A stretch of 64,000 bases of DNA, taken from contig JANTQA010000063.1 of assembly GCA_027625915.1 (NCBI GenBank), forward strand, positions 1 through 64,000. Direction: 5' to 3'. A model generated the notes under the pieces. It worked only from the letters and a program-made list of their open reading frames with translations, was not told where the DNA came from and searched no databases. Shown here one piece after another: positions 15,497-29,250 of the stretch (positions are counted from its first letter, which is position 1; the number at the start of each line of letters is the position of its first letter). Position numbers and translations under genes: made by a program. The DNA comes from Anaeramoeba flamelloides. Lineage: Eukaryota; Metamonada; Anaeramoebidae.

Positions 15497-16421
15497 CTAA
15501 ATTTCAAAAATAGGGTCATCATTAGTATTTTCTAAATTATTGGTATGTGTGTTGTGTTAACCAAATATTCTGAACCCAATATCTTTTTAAAAGTCATTAT
15601 TGAATATTTAATATCAAGAAACAATCTTCTTTTAATGAAAATTTCCCAAAGTTGAATTCATTTTTTTGCAATTTTTCTTTCAAAATGATTCCATATTTTT
15701 ATTTTTATGTTGAATGAACAAGAACATTTTTGAAAATCGTTAATATTCAAGAGATGAGATTAATTAGCATTGGAGAAAGGGATTGTAAAATTCAAAGAAA
15801 GTAAAACACCCAAGAAGTGTTTGCTTCGAAAACAAGTATCAACCAAATTTGCTTGAATGGGTTACAATGGTTCCTTGAAAAGTGAAGAAATAGCAAGATC
15901 AAATAAGATCTTCTTTTCTCTTTCATTTGGAGACAATGTGATGAATGTGGTCGTATTCATTTTATCTTTGAGTTCTTTGTTGTACATTCAAAAAATTGGT
16001 TTTGTTTTCGTTTTCTTTTCTTTTTCTTTTTCTTTTTCTTTCTTTTGTTGAGATTCTTTTTATCTTGAAAAAGGTATCAAGGAAAGTTTGGGTTGATACC
16101 AAATGGGTAAATAGTAAAAATCTGATAACTCTGATGGAAAGTTGTTTCAAAAGGTTCTTGGAAGCAATGGTGAATCTTAAATGGATAATTTTAAGATGAA
16201 AAATCATTTCAAAAATAGGGTCAAATTTATTTTTTTCTTTATGGGTTTCTTTTCTCTATTCTTTTATTAGAAATAATAATTAAAAACAGAAAAGGGTGTT
16301 TTAGACAGTTATTTTTTAGTTTTAAGTTCTGATTTTTCTGGGTTGAGTTTTGGTATTCACTAAATGAGAAACTACAATTTTTTTTCAATCAAAAATTTGC
16401 CCCTATTTTTGAAATTAAGCT
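15495..16421. mobile_element. 0.93 kb non-autonomous DNA element, copy 1
   Basis: The ends are AGCTAAATTTCAAAAATAGG and the complement of AGCTTAATTTCAAAAATAGG, an inverted repeat of about 22 bp, flanked on both sides by TATA. A second copy at 38959-39884 differs at roughly a dozen positions, so the two are about 98-99 percent identical and recently dispersed. An internal word TTTCAAAAATAGGGTCAAAT at about 16209 repeats the terminal motif. The 64-codon frame at 15857-16048 is the same in both copies. It ends in a low-complexity Phe-Ser tail, and I do not regard it as a transposase. The mobilising enzyme is not encoded here. Confidence 0.8.
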
Positions 16422-18714
16422 TATATATATATATTAGTATATAAAATAATTTTTTCTTGATTTCTTTTGTATTTAAATATTTGTAATATTAAGTGTATTT
16501 GCTCTATGTACAATTTTGGTAATACATGTCAAAAAAATTAATAGTGTTATTATTTTAGAACTTGTGTAATTACCAAAATATGAATATTTGAGATGCGAAT
16601 ATTTGCAAGAAAAATAATAATAATTTAATTTGTGTTTTAAAGACGTCTTAAATTGCAAATCATATATTAAATATTTGTAATGTGAATTCAAAAAAATTGT
16701 TTTATATTAGAACAAAAAAGTTAAGAATTCTGAAAAAAAAAATTTACCTTAAAAATCTCAAAATGATAAAAGTTCCAAATTTCCTAAAATTTGATTTTTT
16801 TATTATATTATTTTGATATTTTCATTTTTAACCAACATTTTTGGAAACTCTTTTTCGAACAAAAGGGGTACACCTCTCAAATCATCAATAATATTGAATT
16901 TGATGTTCATAAGATAATTACTTATTGGTGATTTTCATTTTCATTATTCATTTTTTTCATTTTTTCATTTTTTATTTATCGTTATTGAACAGTTGGAAAA
17001 TGAAAAAACAAGATAAGAAGAAACCAATTTGGGAATAATCTACAGTATAAAAATGGAAACAGTTTAAGTTTGATTTCTAATGAACTAGATGTAGGAATTA
17101 AAAAAGACCATTATTGGATTGATGCACGGGACAAAGAAAAAAGAATATAAAGAAAAAAACAATTCCAACAAAATAACCCGATGAATTATCGCTTATATTT
17201 AAAATGAAACTTTAAAGAACAAAATTTTGACGCGTTAAGAGTTATCAATAACTTGTAAAGAACTTTTCCCAAATTCACCCTATTCAAAAATTGATATTGA
17301 TTTGATATTTTTTTTTCACACAATTTACAAAACAAGATTTCTCATTTCAAATAAAAGGGCATACAATTTTTAAAATATTTGATTTTAATTTTTATTGTTG
17401 TGTTTTGATGTGTTTTGAATGTTTAGTTGAGTGTTTTTCATATTTTAAAGTTTTTTTTTTTATTTTAGAATGATACTACAATTAATTCGATCCAATTATG
17501 AATAATTCTTGAAAATTTCAGGTACCTCTTTTATTTGAAAAAGAGTTTATTTAGCTAATTCTTTTACATTTTAAAAAATGTTAGAAAAAAAAATTCAAAC
17601 GAAATAATTTTATTGATTTTTTCAAAATTTGTGGTTTTTATCAAAAAAAAAAAATATTAAACATTTTATTAAGGATATTAGTTTCATAGCAGCATACAGC
17701 AACTTTTCTTTTTTGTAAGTTTTTCAAATCTTGTTTTAACAAACTCATATTACAATTTAACGACTTGACAGCAAAAACTGAGTTAAAATATCAACTGTAC
17801 AATTTGAAGGGTAACTTCAATTCTGTTGACTTTAGATGGTTTCAAATCGTTTATATTGATTGAATTCTGTTCAACTTCTATTAAGTTAAGGACTATTGGA
17901 ATTTTATGCTCAGTGAGGGTTGGAATAAAATACTATAAACAGAAAAAAAAACTTTAAAAGACAATGGATTGAGGAAAAGTCAATTTTTGCAATTTTTGGA
18001 TTTTTTAGATTTTACTGGAAAATGATTTATTGATCCAAAAACTTTTAAATTTCCCGAACAAAACAAGTCAAAACTAAAAAACAATTTTTTTTGATATTAA
18101 GAAAATGTCACTCCACTTTCTTTTCAAGTATATTTATACTCTCTCGCTACACTATAACATACTTGAAAAGAAATTGGAGTGACATTTTCTGTATGAAATT
18201 TTTTTCTCAAAATTTATGAGAATAATTTGGATTTGATGAAGGAAAATTTTTTTTACCCAACTCAAAATTTTCCAAAAAAAACCTAAATTTTTCAAGTTAG
18301 CAAAATCCCTTAGATCAAGTTTCTTTGAAGTCTATAAATATGTTACTAGGTTGAAAAATAGTATTCACTAACCATAAAATTCGAATAATCCTTAAGTTTC
18401 TGTTAGTTTAAGCTCTTCCAGGTTAAGTTCTGATTATTTTATATCTAAATAATGGAAAAGTTTATTAATTCCTATAATGATTTTAACAAGACTTTTGCTT
18501 ACCACCAACATTTAAAAAAGACAAAAAGAGTAGGAATGGAAAGAAAAGAAACAACTTAAGGGAAATTTGGGATAAATAAAAAGTATAAAAAATTAAAATT
18601 CAAAGATTTTTACTAATTTAGACAAATAATTTTAAAAAAAAATATCTAAAAAAACAATAATAAAAAAAAAATTCTTGATATTTTATTTTTTAATTTTTTT
18701 TTAAAAAAAAGTGT
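16422..18714. other. Intergenic, AT-rich, with repeat fragment and mini-hairpin
   Basis: About 16858-16945 (words ACACCTCTCAAATCATCAAT and ATTGAATTTGATGTTCATAA) is repeated at about 53178-53255. The stretch from 18715 to the stop of the RasGAP gene is A-rich with AAAT tetramers. No gene is recognised. Confidence 0.5.
18101..18190. repeat. 90 bp palindromic mini-element
   Basis: GAAAATGTCACTCCACTTTC followed by TTTTCAAGTAT pairs with ATACTTGAAAAGAAATTGGA followed by GTGACATTTTC across a loop of about 28 bases. The arms of about 31 bp carry only one or two mismatches. Structure and size suggest a tiny MITE or a fold-back remnant. A host transcriptional role cannot be excluded. Confidence 0.7.
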
Positions 18715-18806
18715 ATTAGGGGAACATTAATTAAAAATAAAAAATAAAAAAATAAATAAATAAATAAATAAAAAAATCAATAAATAAAAAAATGTTTAAA
18801 TAAAAA

Positions 18807-21800
18807 TTAATCTTTTATAAAAAGTTTATCCAATTTTTCTTTAAATAATTGGTTCTCACTAAATTTGGTTTTAAGTTTTTCTATATATTTAGGAATTGAT
18901 AACAATTTATACATTTTTTGAAAATGGATATTTAAAGTTTCAGGTATTATTTTGAAGGTTTCGAGATGGTAATCAAAAAACTTTTCTGAAAAATCAAGTT
19001 GGCTTTCGTTGGCTTCAATTATCTTGTCTGATAATTTGTTATCTTTGCATATAAAAAACATTTTCTGATCATTTTTCTTTTCGCCAAGCACTATGACCCT
19101 TTCCTTCTCTGTGTTATTACATTGGAAACAGGGGTTAACGAGGTCATCCATATAGGAATGAATTTTGGGTACGTATTCTTTCACCAAATCATTAAAGTAG
19201 ATCATGGATCCTTCTTTAAATAGTGCACCGTTTGCAGCCACTTGTATAATTTTGGAAACCAAAATAAGACCTCTTCTCGTTTGAGCATTTGGTATTATTT
19301 CTGACAGCCCCATTTTTTCAGGAACTACAATTGCAGGGCATAGGAATCTTAAAAAAATGAAGCCAGCAAGAGTAATATATTTGGAGTTGGGGAATTTTTT
19401 AAAAGTGGCAGAGCTTAGAACTGAGCAAATATTTCTCATGATCAAGGGGCATTTAAAGCGATTTGAAAAGATCGAATCAAAAATTTTTCGAACAAAGTTG
19501 ACAACTCTTTTCCTATTTTCTTCCAAGTTTTCGCCTTCTTTTAACTTGGAGGGCGTAATTTCGAAGGAGTCTTTGCACTCAAAGATTTGATCAATGATAT
19601 CTTTTAGAGATTTGATCATGAATTGTCTACCCATTTGCTTGGCATATTCTGATAGCATTTTGGAAGCCGGGCAATTGCCTCTAAACAGTGTAGCTTCGGA
19701 AGTGGTTTTATTTACTTCTTCGTTGATCAATTTTTCAATAAATAAAAAGTTCAACTGCTTCGTTTCCAAAATATAAATAAAGGCTCTTGAGAGTAAATCA
19801 TTATCTGAGACACTAACCGAATTTGAGAAAAACAAGGGGAAAGTTAAATTCTCGGTATCCAAAAAGATTAGTTCCTTTAACATTTGTAATTTATTTTCAT
19901 CAAATTGGATTAAATTCTTATTTGAAGGTCTATTATTAGTATTATTTGATATATTTTTATTTTTTTTATTGAAATTTAAGTTTTTTTTATTAAATTTATT
20001 AAATTTGTTTGATTTTTCGAAATCTTCTTTAAACTTTTGTGGTTTAGCTGGAGTTACTATTAATATCTTGTCATCATCTATTTTATAATTCCCTTCTTGG
20101 TATTTGATTAAAATTTTGTTTTCATCATGTATTATTTGCATGACAGTTAACCATTTATGCTTTGGTATCAGTATTTCCTCTTGCTTTTCATTTTCATTTT
20201 CATCTTCTTTTTCATTTTCATTTTCATTTTGATCTTTATTTCCCTTTTCATTTTCATTCCCCTTTCCATTCCCCCTTTCATTATTATCATTCTTATTCTC
20301 GTTAACATTAATATTAATATCCTTTAAAGTATAAACTATTTTAAATTTATTGGTATAATTCTTCAAATTTATTCTAAATAATCTTTTTAATATTTTGAAT
20401 CTAAAATAAGATAATTGAGTCAATAAAATGTTTTGCTCTTCAATTTTATTTTCAATGTTATCCAAATTAATTAAATTATCCTCATTAATAATTTGCGTCG
20501 AGTTATTCAAATAATTTAGATTCTTTTCATTTTCAATTTCGTATTTGGAATTAATCCATTTTAATAAAGATTCAATTTTCAATTTATAGATTTTTTCATT
20601 ATATTCTTCTTTTTTCAATGGCAAAAATGTAATAAAATCATAAAACTTTTTTAGTTGGTTGCAAAAGGTATCGAATTGGAATTTTATTGTTTCATTTTTG
20701 GTTGCAAAGTAATGGCTTTTATTTAAATTTTTCCCAATTTTGATTTCAAAAATGTTCGAGATTAAATTCTTTGGCAAAGAATTGATCATTGGCACGGAAT
20801 TGCCCGTTAAGCTATTTAATAGAAAATTATTTGATAAATTGATAACCTTTTCTATTTGATTTAGTTCATCTTTGGAGTTATAAATAAAAGCATAATACCC
20901 GTGAATGGCGATCCATTTTTCAACCCACTTGGATGTGATTTTACCCTTAAAGAAATACCAAATTTTGGATTGTAAGATTAATGGGGGGTTCTTTTCTTTA
21001 ATTTTCTTTTTAAATATTTTTTGGTATTGGTTGGTAATATCATAATTCGGATCTGTTGATGTTGACTTGTAGTCAAATATTTTGGAGAAATCTAAATTTA
21101 ATTGTTGCTTTAACTCGGTTTTCTTGATAATGATGAGATCTGGCTTATACAAAAACCCGATCTCCTTTTCGTTTTCCGTATTGAGACAATAGGCAAATTT
21201 GGAATTGCTTTGGGGTGGCTTAATTAATAGAGCCCATCGGCCTTTATTCATCATTAAAAAGTTGTCATTGTTTAATTTTTCCTTGTTGACCTTTTCTTTT
21301 AATTGGTCATAATTATTTCTTTTGTTTAAAATAAAGGCAAACCCAAATGTTTTATATTTCTTCATAAGGGTGTTCGAATTGGGGAAAATTAATTTGACTA
21401 TTTCAATTAACACTCTTTTCCTCCATGTTTTTGTTAATTTGATTTCGCTTTTAATTTTTTCAATTTTATTAGTTAACTCGAAAATGGAATTGGAATCACC
21501 ATAGTCATTGAAAAATTGAAATAAGTTTTCATTTGACAATTGTAATTCAACAAGATCATTAATCCTCTGTTCGTATAATCTTAATAAATTTAAGTACTGT
21601 TGAATTTTATTATTTTCCTTATTCATGTTTTCGTTTTCTTTTTCATTACTGTTGGAATTGCTATTACCATTTTCGTTGTTACTATTACTATTACTATTAC
21701 TATCACTATTGTTGAACGATAGGACCATTTTGTGTAAGGTGTTTAGCAAAAACACCCAATTGTTTAATTCATTTTCAGAATTGACATAGTATTTTTTTTT

Positions 21801-24800
21801 AAAATCACAAGTCATTATTTCAAAGCTATTTAATAGCTTTTTACCCTCCAAGAGATTTTTTTTGATTGAATTAATGCCACGAAGATCATAAATCTCTAAT
21901 AATTTCTCCATTTGCTCATTGCCATAAATTAATAATAGCCACCCCTTTAATACCGCCCATTTGCCATTGATCTTTTTTGATTGCTTAAATAAATAACCAG
22001 CAAAGTTGAAAGGGTAATTTAAAATATGCTCTGGAAATGTTGACCATATTTGCAAACAATAATTTATCAATTCAAAGCGAATTTTTTTTTTGACATTATT
22101 CAAATTCAAACTTTGCACTTTATTACTCTCTTGGATTTTTTTATTGATACTAATTTTGTTTTGGATACTTAATCTATTTTGATCATTTTTGTTCGTCTGG
22201 CTATCAGTATCGTTGAAAATCACAATATCCTTCCCATTATCAATGTCGATTACTGATAAATTACCCTTGGGGATAATACCAATTTCATTATTATTCAAAT
22301 TCTGGATTTTATAATTCTCATCTACACCTTCTAAAAGAATATAGATCTCATTTTTTTTTAATTGAAAATCGTCTTGGCTTTTGCTTTTATAATTTTTCAA
22401 TGCAATTACCTTTTTCGTTTGATCGCCCTGCATTGACAGAAATAGGCAATACCTTGATACCAAATAATTTTTCCAATTTTTTAAATAATTTAATCTTTTC
22501 GTGCTGATACCAAATTTGGCGTTCATTAGATTATAGTCAATCTTTTCATTTTCGTTCAAATCTTGATTGAAATTTTTAAAAGTGGATCGTAATTTTGATT
22601 CGTTTTCAAATTCAATGTCAAACCAATTCAGAATAATTTTCATTTTTTCTAAAAAGTTTTCATTGTGCTGCTGGTTCTGTAGGGACTTTAGTAATGATAA
22701 CAAAATTAATAAGAAATTAAAACTATTGAATAATTTATTAATGATTTTGATTTTATTAATACTAAAATATAATTGAATGTTATTAGTGTTTTTGTTACTA
22801 TTAATGTTATCGTTTTTGATTTCAATGGTAAAATAATATATATTTTCAATATAATTTTTTTTGTAAATTTCAAAGGAAATTAAATTCTTTAAATTATAAA
22901 TATTTTGGAATTTCTTTTGATCAAATATAAATAAATTCCATCCATCAATTAATAGGGTTTTTGGTATCCACTTATTATTACCTGGGATTAATTCCTGTAG
23001 AATATTGCATTTATAATAATAGGGTAGAATATTATAAAATTGATTCTCATTATTAGTTAATTGCTTTTTTAATTTATTAATTAAGAAATCTTTATTTTCT
23101 CTTTCCAATTCTTCCTCTTTGTCCTTGTCTTTTTCCTTTTCATTGTTGTTCGAGTTATTATTGCTATTATTATTATTATTACTATTATTATTATTACTAC
23201 TACTATTATTATTATTATTTTGATTATTATTTTGATTATTTTGGTTATTATTTTCATCTTTTTTCATTATAAACTTTCGGGTATTTTCGCTTTTGACATT
23301 TTCATTTTCCTTTTCCTTTAATAGCTGGTTTAATAGAGTTAAATATTTTTCTTTGCCATAAGATTGATTTTTTTCAATAAATAAATTATTATTAATTGGT
23401 ATGAAGTGCTTATTAAAGACTGTAACCTTTGGTGCTGGTATAATTAAAATAATGTTTTCCAAATTTACAAATCCAATTTCATGATCTAATTGGCAAGTTA
23501 AAACGCCCCTATTAGATTTTTTTCTTACTATTAGCCATTGCTTTTTTTCAAAACTTAACCATCCATTTTCTTCGGTTTGGAATTCTTCCTTTGTTAAGGC
23601 AACTACTTTATCTTCTCCAATATTTGGGAAATTTTCTCGAGCCACCCTGCTTCTCATTACCTTTTTCCAAGATTGTAACAAATTGATGGAATTTTCACAA
23701 TCCCTTAATTTCTTTTGTGTGTCATTATTTAATTTACTATTATTTTCATCCTTACGGGTATTATTCTTCAAAGTATTTACTAAGATTTCTAAATTTTTTA
23801 AATTAATTTTTTTGTGATTTAAATTTTCTTGGATCCATTTATCTATCTCATAATATTTTTCATTTCGGTTTAACTGGTTTTCGTTTTCTTTGGGGCTAGA
23901 TAATAGGATCTGGAAATATTTACAAATTCTAAACATTGAAAACCATCTTAATAACTCAGATTTCTCTGGTGTGGCCAAAGACAGTTTTGTGCCCCTCTTA
24001 AATATTAGTAAAAATTGCTCATACTTGGCTTGATGCTTACCAGAGCTGATCTTTTTTAAAGAATTTAATTGTCTTAAATCCCAGCTTTCAATTGGCTGTA
24101 ATGATCTGTTTGTTTCATAAAAAAACAATCCATAACTTTTAAAAATAACCCACCTTTTTTCAAAATTGGAATTTTTTTTTTCAATATATAAAAAGCCTCT
24201 TTGGAAAATGGGTAAAGCCTTCCCCAATTTTTCAGTAATTTCAATTTCTTCTAATAACAATAATGCTTCTTCAATCAAAATATTCAATGTATTTGTTGTT
24301 TGGAAAATATTGCTTTTATTCAAAGTTTTTCCCTTTTGCCTTATTGATGCTAATTTAGAGGTATTCTTTTTACTTTCTTTACTTTTGGATACCTTTAAAC
24401 TTGAGGTATCAGTAAATCTTCGATTGTTTTTGTTTTTTAAATTAAAATCGATTGGTAAATTAATTAAAGTATTGCTATTATATAATAATAAATTATCCCT
24501 TTTATTGTTTTGATCATCATCATCATCATTATTATTAATATTAATATTATTACTACTATTATTGCTATTATTTCTATTATTATTATTATTATTATTATTA
24601 GTGTTGGTATTGGTCATAAATACTTTGTTATAATCATAAATTGGTAAAATTTCCAATTTTGAACTCGGCACAATACCAATTTGCTCAATGGTTTCCACTT
24701 GTAAATAATTTTCATTGATCTTTTTGATTACTTTAAACCATTCTCTTTTTTCAAAGGATAATTGTTCTTGCTTTTCAGGATCCTTTGTATAAGAGGAAAT

Positions 24801-25726
24801 AGAATAGGCTACCACTTCTTCCTCTTCTTTCAAATTTGGGAAAAACAATCTTGCTTGATAAGATAAAATCATTCTTCTGATATATTCTAATTCATTTACA
24901 ATGGATAAAAAAAAGACTTCTTTATAGCAATTCAGTAAATAAGTATCGTGTAAATATTTGTTTTTTTTGGGTCCGATCGTCTTTTTTAAGACAATTGGTT
25001 GAATGTTTTTGGTGGATTCCTTTTCATTTTTAATAATTAATAATTTTTCTTTTTTCAATCGGATTAATCGTTCAAATAAATCTAATAATCGATTGGTTTT
25101 AATTTTTGTGATTTCACATGCCAATAATGGTATTAATTTATAAATTGTATATAAGTTTTCAATGATTTCTAAAATTTCAGACCATTCATTAAAGATTTGT
25201 CTTGATTTCGAATGTAATATTAAACTTTGTTGATCCTTTATTTTAATTTCTAAAGAGAGCTCTTTGTTAACCCGAAATTCGGCATTTGTTACAGTAACAA
25301 TGTCTTGTAAATCAAGGACTAAATTTGGACCAGTGTTAGCTTTGGACGAAAATTTGAATAAATGAAAGTCACTTAAAAAAAAGATTTCTTCTTTTTGTTC
25401 CTTCCTTGATTGCGATTTTTCATTTAAATTAGTTAGCGTATTTAATAAATTTAGATCCAAATTTTTGAAAAAAAAGTCTTTTTTTACATATTTTGAATAT
25501 TCAATTGACTGCGTAAATACAACTATTTTTTAATTTTTGTTTGTTATTTTTTTATTTTAAAAATAAATTTTGATTTGTTATTGAAAATAATTTTTGAAAT
25601 TTTGTTGGGTTTTATAATGTGTTATTATTAAGAATCAATTTATAAAATGTATAAAAAATCTTGTGGTAAAAATCGAGTTGTATAAAATTAGTTTCGAAAT
25701 TCCACAAAAATTACTTTTTGAGTCAT
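18807..25726 (-). CDS. Giant protein with five PH-helical-SH3-like modules and C-terminal RasGAP domain
   Basis: The main exon, 25508 to 18807, encodes about 2230 residues without a stop. It has no ATG at its beginning. A 12-base exon at 25726-25715 (ATG ACT CAA AAA, then GTAATT) joins in phase to the acceptor ACGCAG before 25508; this start is inferred. Numbered from residue 1 at 25460, PH-like domains lie near 24-102, 415-518, 830-923, 1153-1242 and 1495-1607. Each is followed by a helical stretch and an SH3-like fold. The SH3-like folds are near 215-272 (VVAYSI...IGIVPSSKL), 617-673 (KVVALT), 1020-1068 (KVIALKNY...IGIIPKGNL), 1373-1443 and 1707-1803. The RasGAP domain is about 1888-2108. 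It has the finger loop ATLFRGN (Arg intact) and FLRFLCPAIVVPE, so GTPase activation of a Ras-family protein at membranes is expected. Asn/Asp/Glu-rich linkers separate the modules. Confidence 0.88.
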
Positions 25727-27300
25727 TTTTTGAGGATTTTAAATCTGACTAAATGATCTTTTTTTGAAATGAACTTAACAGAGACGAATTGATCTTCGCT
25801 TCTCAATATTCGAACTTAGTCCTTAATTCGATTATAGTCATTTAAAAAATTTTTAAAAAAATGGTTTAAATAGTATCGAATATAAAAAAAAGTCGATAAA
25901 ACTTTAATGGAATTTTTTTTTCTAAACAGTATCTAAAAAACTTGTTTTTTCGCATCTCTTTAAAATTGCAATTAATTTAACATCAATTTTGACAATTGAA
26001 CATTTTCACTAGAATATGGCCATTTGTAAATTGGCCATATTCTCACAACAATGATCATAAACAACACACCACATAACCTAATAGCATTGTCTCTCATAAG
26101 TAGAAAATTTATGGCTTTTTTCAAAGTTTTTTTTTTTTTAACTGTAAATTTTTTTTTAACTATCAATTTTATTTTAACTATCAATTTTTTTTAATTTGAA
26201 CTTGGCCAATTTTAAAAAAAACAAATTAAAAGATCTCAATTTAAATTTTTGATGTTGTTGGGATATTATAATCAAAGAGTTTTTGAAATTCAACCTCAAA
26301 AAAGAAACATCTTCAACTTATGAAGACTTTTTCAATTCAAAAAAATTTTGCAACAATCCACTTACGAAAAATACATGTACAAAATAATTCATTTTTTTGT
26401 TTTAATTTTAAATGTTTGTTTATCATATTTAAACCAACTTTTTGTGAAATTTTAGTAGTTCTTAGAAAACATTTTTAATTTTTTCTTTTTGTTTTAATTT
26501 ATCTCAAATATTCCTAAAAACTTTTAAAATAAAAAAAATGAAATATCCCATTTTAAAATTATAACTTTTGTTTTTTTCTTTCGAATTTATTCTTGAAATT
26601 TTGTTTTAAAAAAATTTTTTTGCTTTAAATACAACAATTCATGTTAAAACGTGGGTTAAATTACCATTTTTGTGAGAATATGGCGTATTAAAATCCAGAT
26701 ATCTTTCCACGAAAATGGTCATTTTAAAAATAAAAATGAATTTTGTTATTGTGTATCCAAATGAAAAGAAATAAAACAAATTTTTTTGAAATTTATTGGA
26801 AAATAAATCTAAATCCTTCTTATGTTTTGTTGTTGAAAGTTAAAACCCGAAGTATGTATAAAAACAAAAACTCTATTATAAACAAAAGAATTTCTTTTGA
26901 TTTGGATTTTTTTTTTGTCAAAATTTTAAAAACTATTCAATAACATAAAAAATTGAAAAGTTGAACAACAAAAAATCTCGGTACTTTTACAACGTCTTTA
27001 TCTTTTTAAAGTGTTTGAAAGGGTTGTAAAGTGTTTGAACAGTTTATATTGTCTGAAATTTTTGTAAAAGTCATGAGCTTTTTTGTAGTGTAGTTTTTAT
27101 GTTTTAAAGATTTCTTCAAGAAAACAATTTATCTTTTTTTGATACTGTTAATTGCAAAACAAAAAGAACAAAATATTTTGGTCAGCTTTACCCAAAAAAA
27201 AAAAAATTCCCAGAAATAAAAGAAACCATCAAAGTTGCCTATTCTTAAAAGGAAAGTATGAATCTAACCTGGTTACGGAATTAAGTAAATTAAAATTTCA
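25727..27300. other. Intergenic sequence upstream of the RasGAP gene
   Basis: Apart from the inverted-repeat element at 26034-26684, only AT-rich sequence is seen. A small hairpin at about 26010-26046 (GAATATGGCCA ... TGGCCATATTC) overlaps the left end of that element. Promoter elements are not identifiable by eye. Confidence 0.4.
26034..26684. mobile_element. Inverted-repeat element, about 650 bp
   Basis: GCCATATTCTCACAA at 26034-26048 is exactly complementary to TTGTGAGAATATGGC at 26670-26684. The interior is non-coding and T-rich. Target duplications are not clear. The left repeat also forms a local hairpin with an extra copy at 26012. It may be a small DNA transposon derivative. Confidence 0.45.
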
Positions 27301-27304
27301 AAAT

Positions 27305-27665
27305 TTTACAACACAGTTTAAAACAGTTCAAAGATTCAAAATAATTCATTTTCATTCAAATTGGAAATAAATTTTTATTTTTGTAAAATATGAAAATCAT
27401 TTTTTTATTTTTGTAAAATATGAAAATCATTTTTTCATTTTTTAGTTTTTTGTTTGCAATTCATTTTTTGAATTACGGAAGCTATGTTTTATTCGATCAA
27501 AAATTTTTAGAGAAAGGTTGATATGGGGTTAAAGTTGAGTTCTTCAAAGAGATGAACTCAAATAAAATTAGTTGATGGTATCTAACCATTTGATCGATCA
27601 ATAATTCTTAGTGAAATTTTCATAAATTTACTAATACATTTTTTTTGTTTTGCTCTCTCAAAAAT
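27305..27665 (+). repeat. Dispersed repeat, forward copy
   Basis: This block and 62510-62820 share, in order, CAAAGATTC-type sequence, TTTCATTCAAATTGG, AAATATGAAAATCATTTTTTC, TCTAACCATTTGATCGATCA and a T-run followed by GTTTT(G/A)CTCTCT. A reverse copy lies at 13310-13560. It abuts the second LINE and could be its degraded leader or an independent element. Confidence 0.6.
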
Positions 27666-29250
27666 TTGGGGAAGAAGGAGTAACCTTAAATTACAGACCA
27701 ATTTTAATCAACAATGCATTAGAAAGAATTTTTTTGAAACTTATTTACAAAAAAAAATTCGAGCAATCCTGAAAGTATAAAGAACGTTCCCAGTTTGGAT
27801 TCAGAAAGGATTTCCACACAAGAATTACAGTGAAAAGCTTTATGAAAAGGCTTGATTAAGAGAAAAGAAAGAGAAATGCTGGACACGCCTGGGCAGTTAC
27901 AATCAATTTGGGAAAAAAATTCGACTCTGTACCACATAAACTAATATTCAAAATAGCACCAAAATTCATCAAAGACCCCTTGATAAGAGAATTTATCAAA
28001 CAATACTACGATGGTGATGGATGGAGCAGGAGTTTATCATAGGTCCCTCTATCCACAATAATCTTCGCATATAAAAGTCGCTTCATATTACAAAAAATAA
28101 AGCCATATGCAATACACACTCAAATCTAAGCTGATGATTTAATCTTAATAATGGAAGGAGAGTTACTCCCAAATATAAAGGAATATACAAAGGAAAGCAT
28201 ATACCCAATTATTACCAAATATGGCCTAAAGGTAAATGGCAAGAAATCGGTAAAATGGGCAATAAATCTAAAAGAAATCAAATAGCTGGGTATACAACTT
28301 CATAAAAAAGCGTATATCAAAAAAAAATCTAGATAAAGCTAATGATAATTTTGACAGATACAAATATATATATATATATGCAAACCAAAAATTATCAAAT
28401 GCTCTCAGAAAATCAAACTATTTAAAGCAGTCATCTTACCCCAGATACTCTATGGATTAGACATCTCCAATCTAACCAAGACAGATTTCAAAGATATAGA
28501 TACTTGGCTTGTCATAAAAATGAAAACCATAATCAAAGTACAAAAAGGCACTCCCTACATACATACTCAATGGGTAAACAAGAAAAGAACCCATATAACA
28601 GATGATCTTAAAGAGGAAAGGTAATTTCATCAAGAAATAAAGAGACATGAAACTGGATCACCAAGCAGAGGACTTGTAAAATCGACCAGATAGAGAACAT
28701 TGATTGGGAGGCTATTGAGGAAAGAACAGATCATAAAAAAAGACTAATTACCCTCACATCAAATCCTTAAATGTCAAACTATCTGAATAAGAAGAAAATT
28801 GGAAATTGAAAAAATATCTCAAAATCTGGCGGTTTCCAGACAACTTTACTGAAAAACAGCAAAACTAAAATGGAAATAATCAACAACTCTCTTCAAAATA
28901 AAATCCTTCTCAAAAGGTCTGAATAGAAATACACACAGATGGAAAAAAGGACCAAAATCCAAGATATGCTCATGCTGTCAAAGAAAAATTGATGATGGAG
29001 ACCATTTTATATGATGATGTAAGAAATACAATAAAACTAGAATACAGCCGAAAATTGACCTAAATGAATCAAAAATTTTTGACTTTAGCATCATTACCAA
29101 AAAAGGAGATACAGCTGAATTATTGAGGAAAATGAACATAAAAGAAATCTATGGCATCAATATAGAATACTTTTTGGCCAATATTACTCAACACGCTATT
29201 AGGGAATGACGAACTCAATTCAAACAATCCCAAAATCCCAAATTCAACTG
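27655..29250 (+). mobile_element. Second decayed LINE, different subfamily
   Basis: Readable reverse-transcriptase blocks on the plus strand are VTLNYRPILINN near 27690, QFGFRKDFHTRITV near 27800 and KKFDSVPHKLIFKI near 27920. ADDLILIMEGE follows near 28130, then LGIQLHKKAY and YGLDISNLTKTDFKDIDTWL near 28455-28510. The last block is nearly the same as in the 6.8-9.4 kb LINE, so the two belong to one clade. This copy is less AT-rich and shows many stops and frame changes; it is inactive and 5'-truncated. The 3' end is near 29250, before a T-rich tract at 29304-29324. Codon choice unlike the host genes suggests a younger composition or a different source. Confidence 0.8.

Noticed and set aside
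15857-16048. 64-codon frame, identical at 39320-39511, as a conserved small protein
   Set aside because: It lies inside two recent copies of one mobile element, so identity reflects young age, and its end is low-complexity Phe/Ser.
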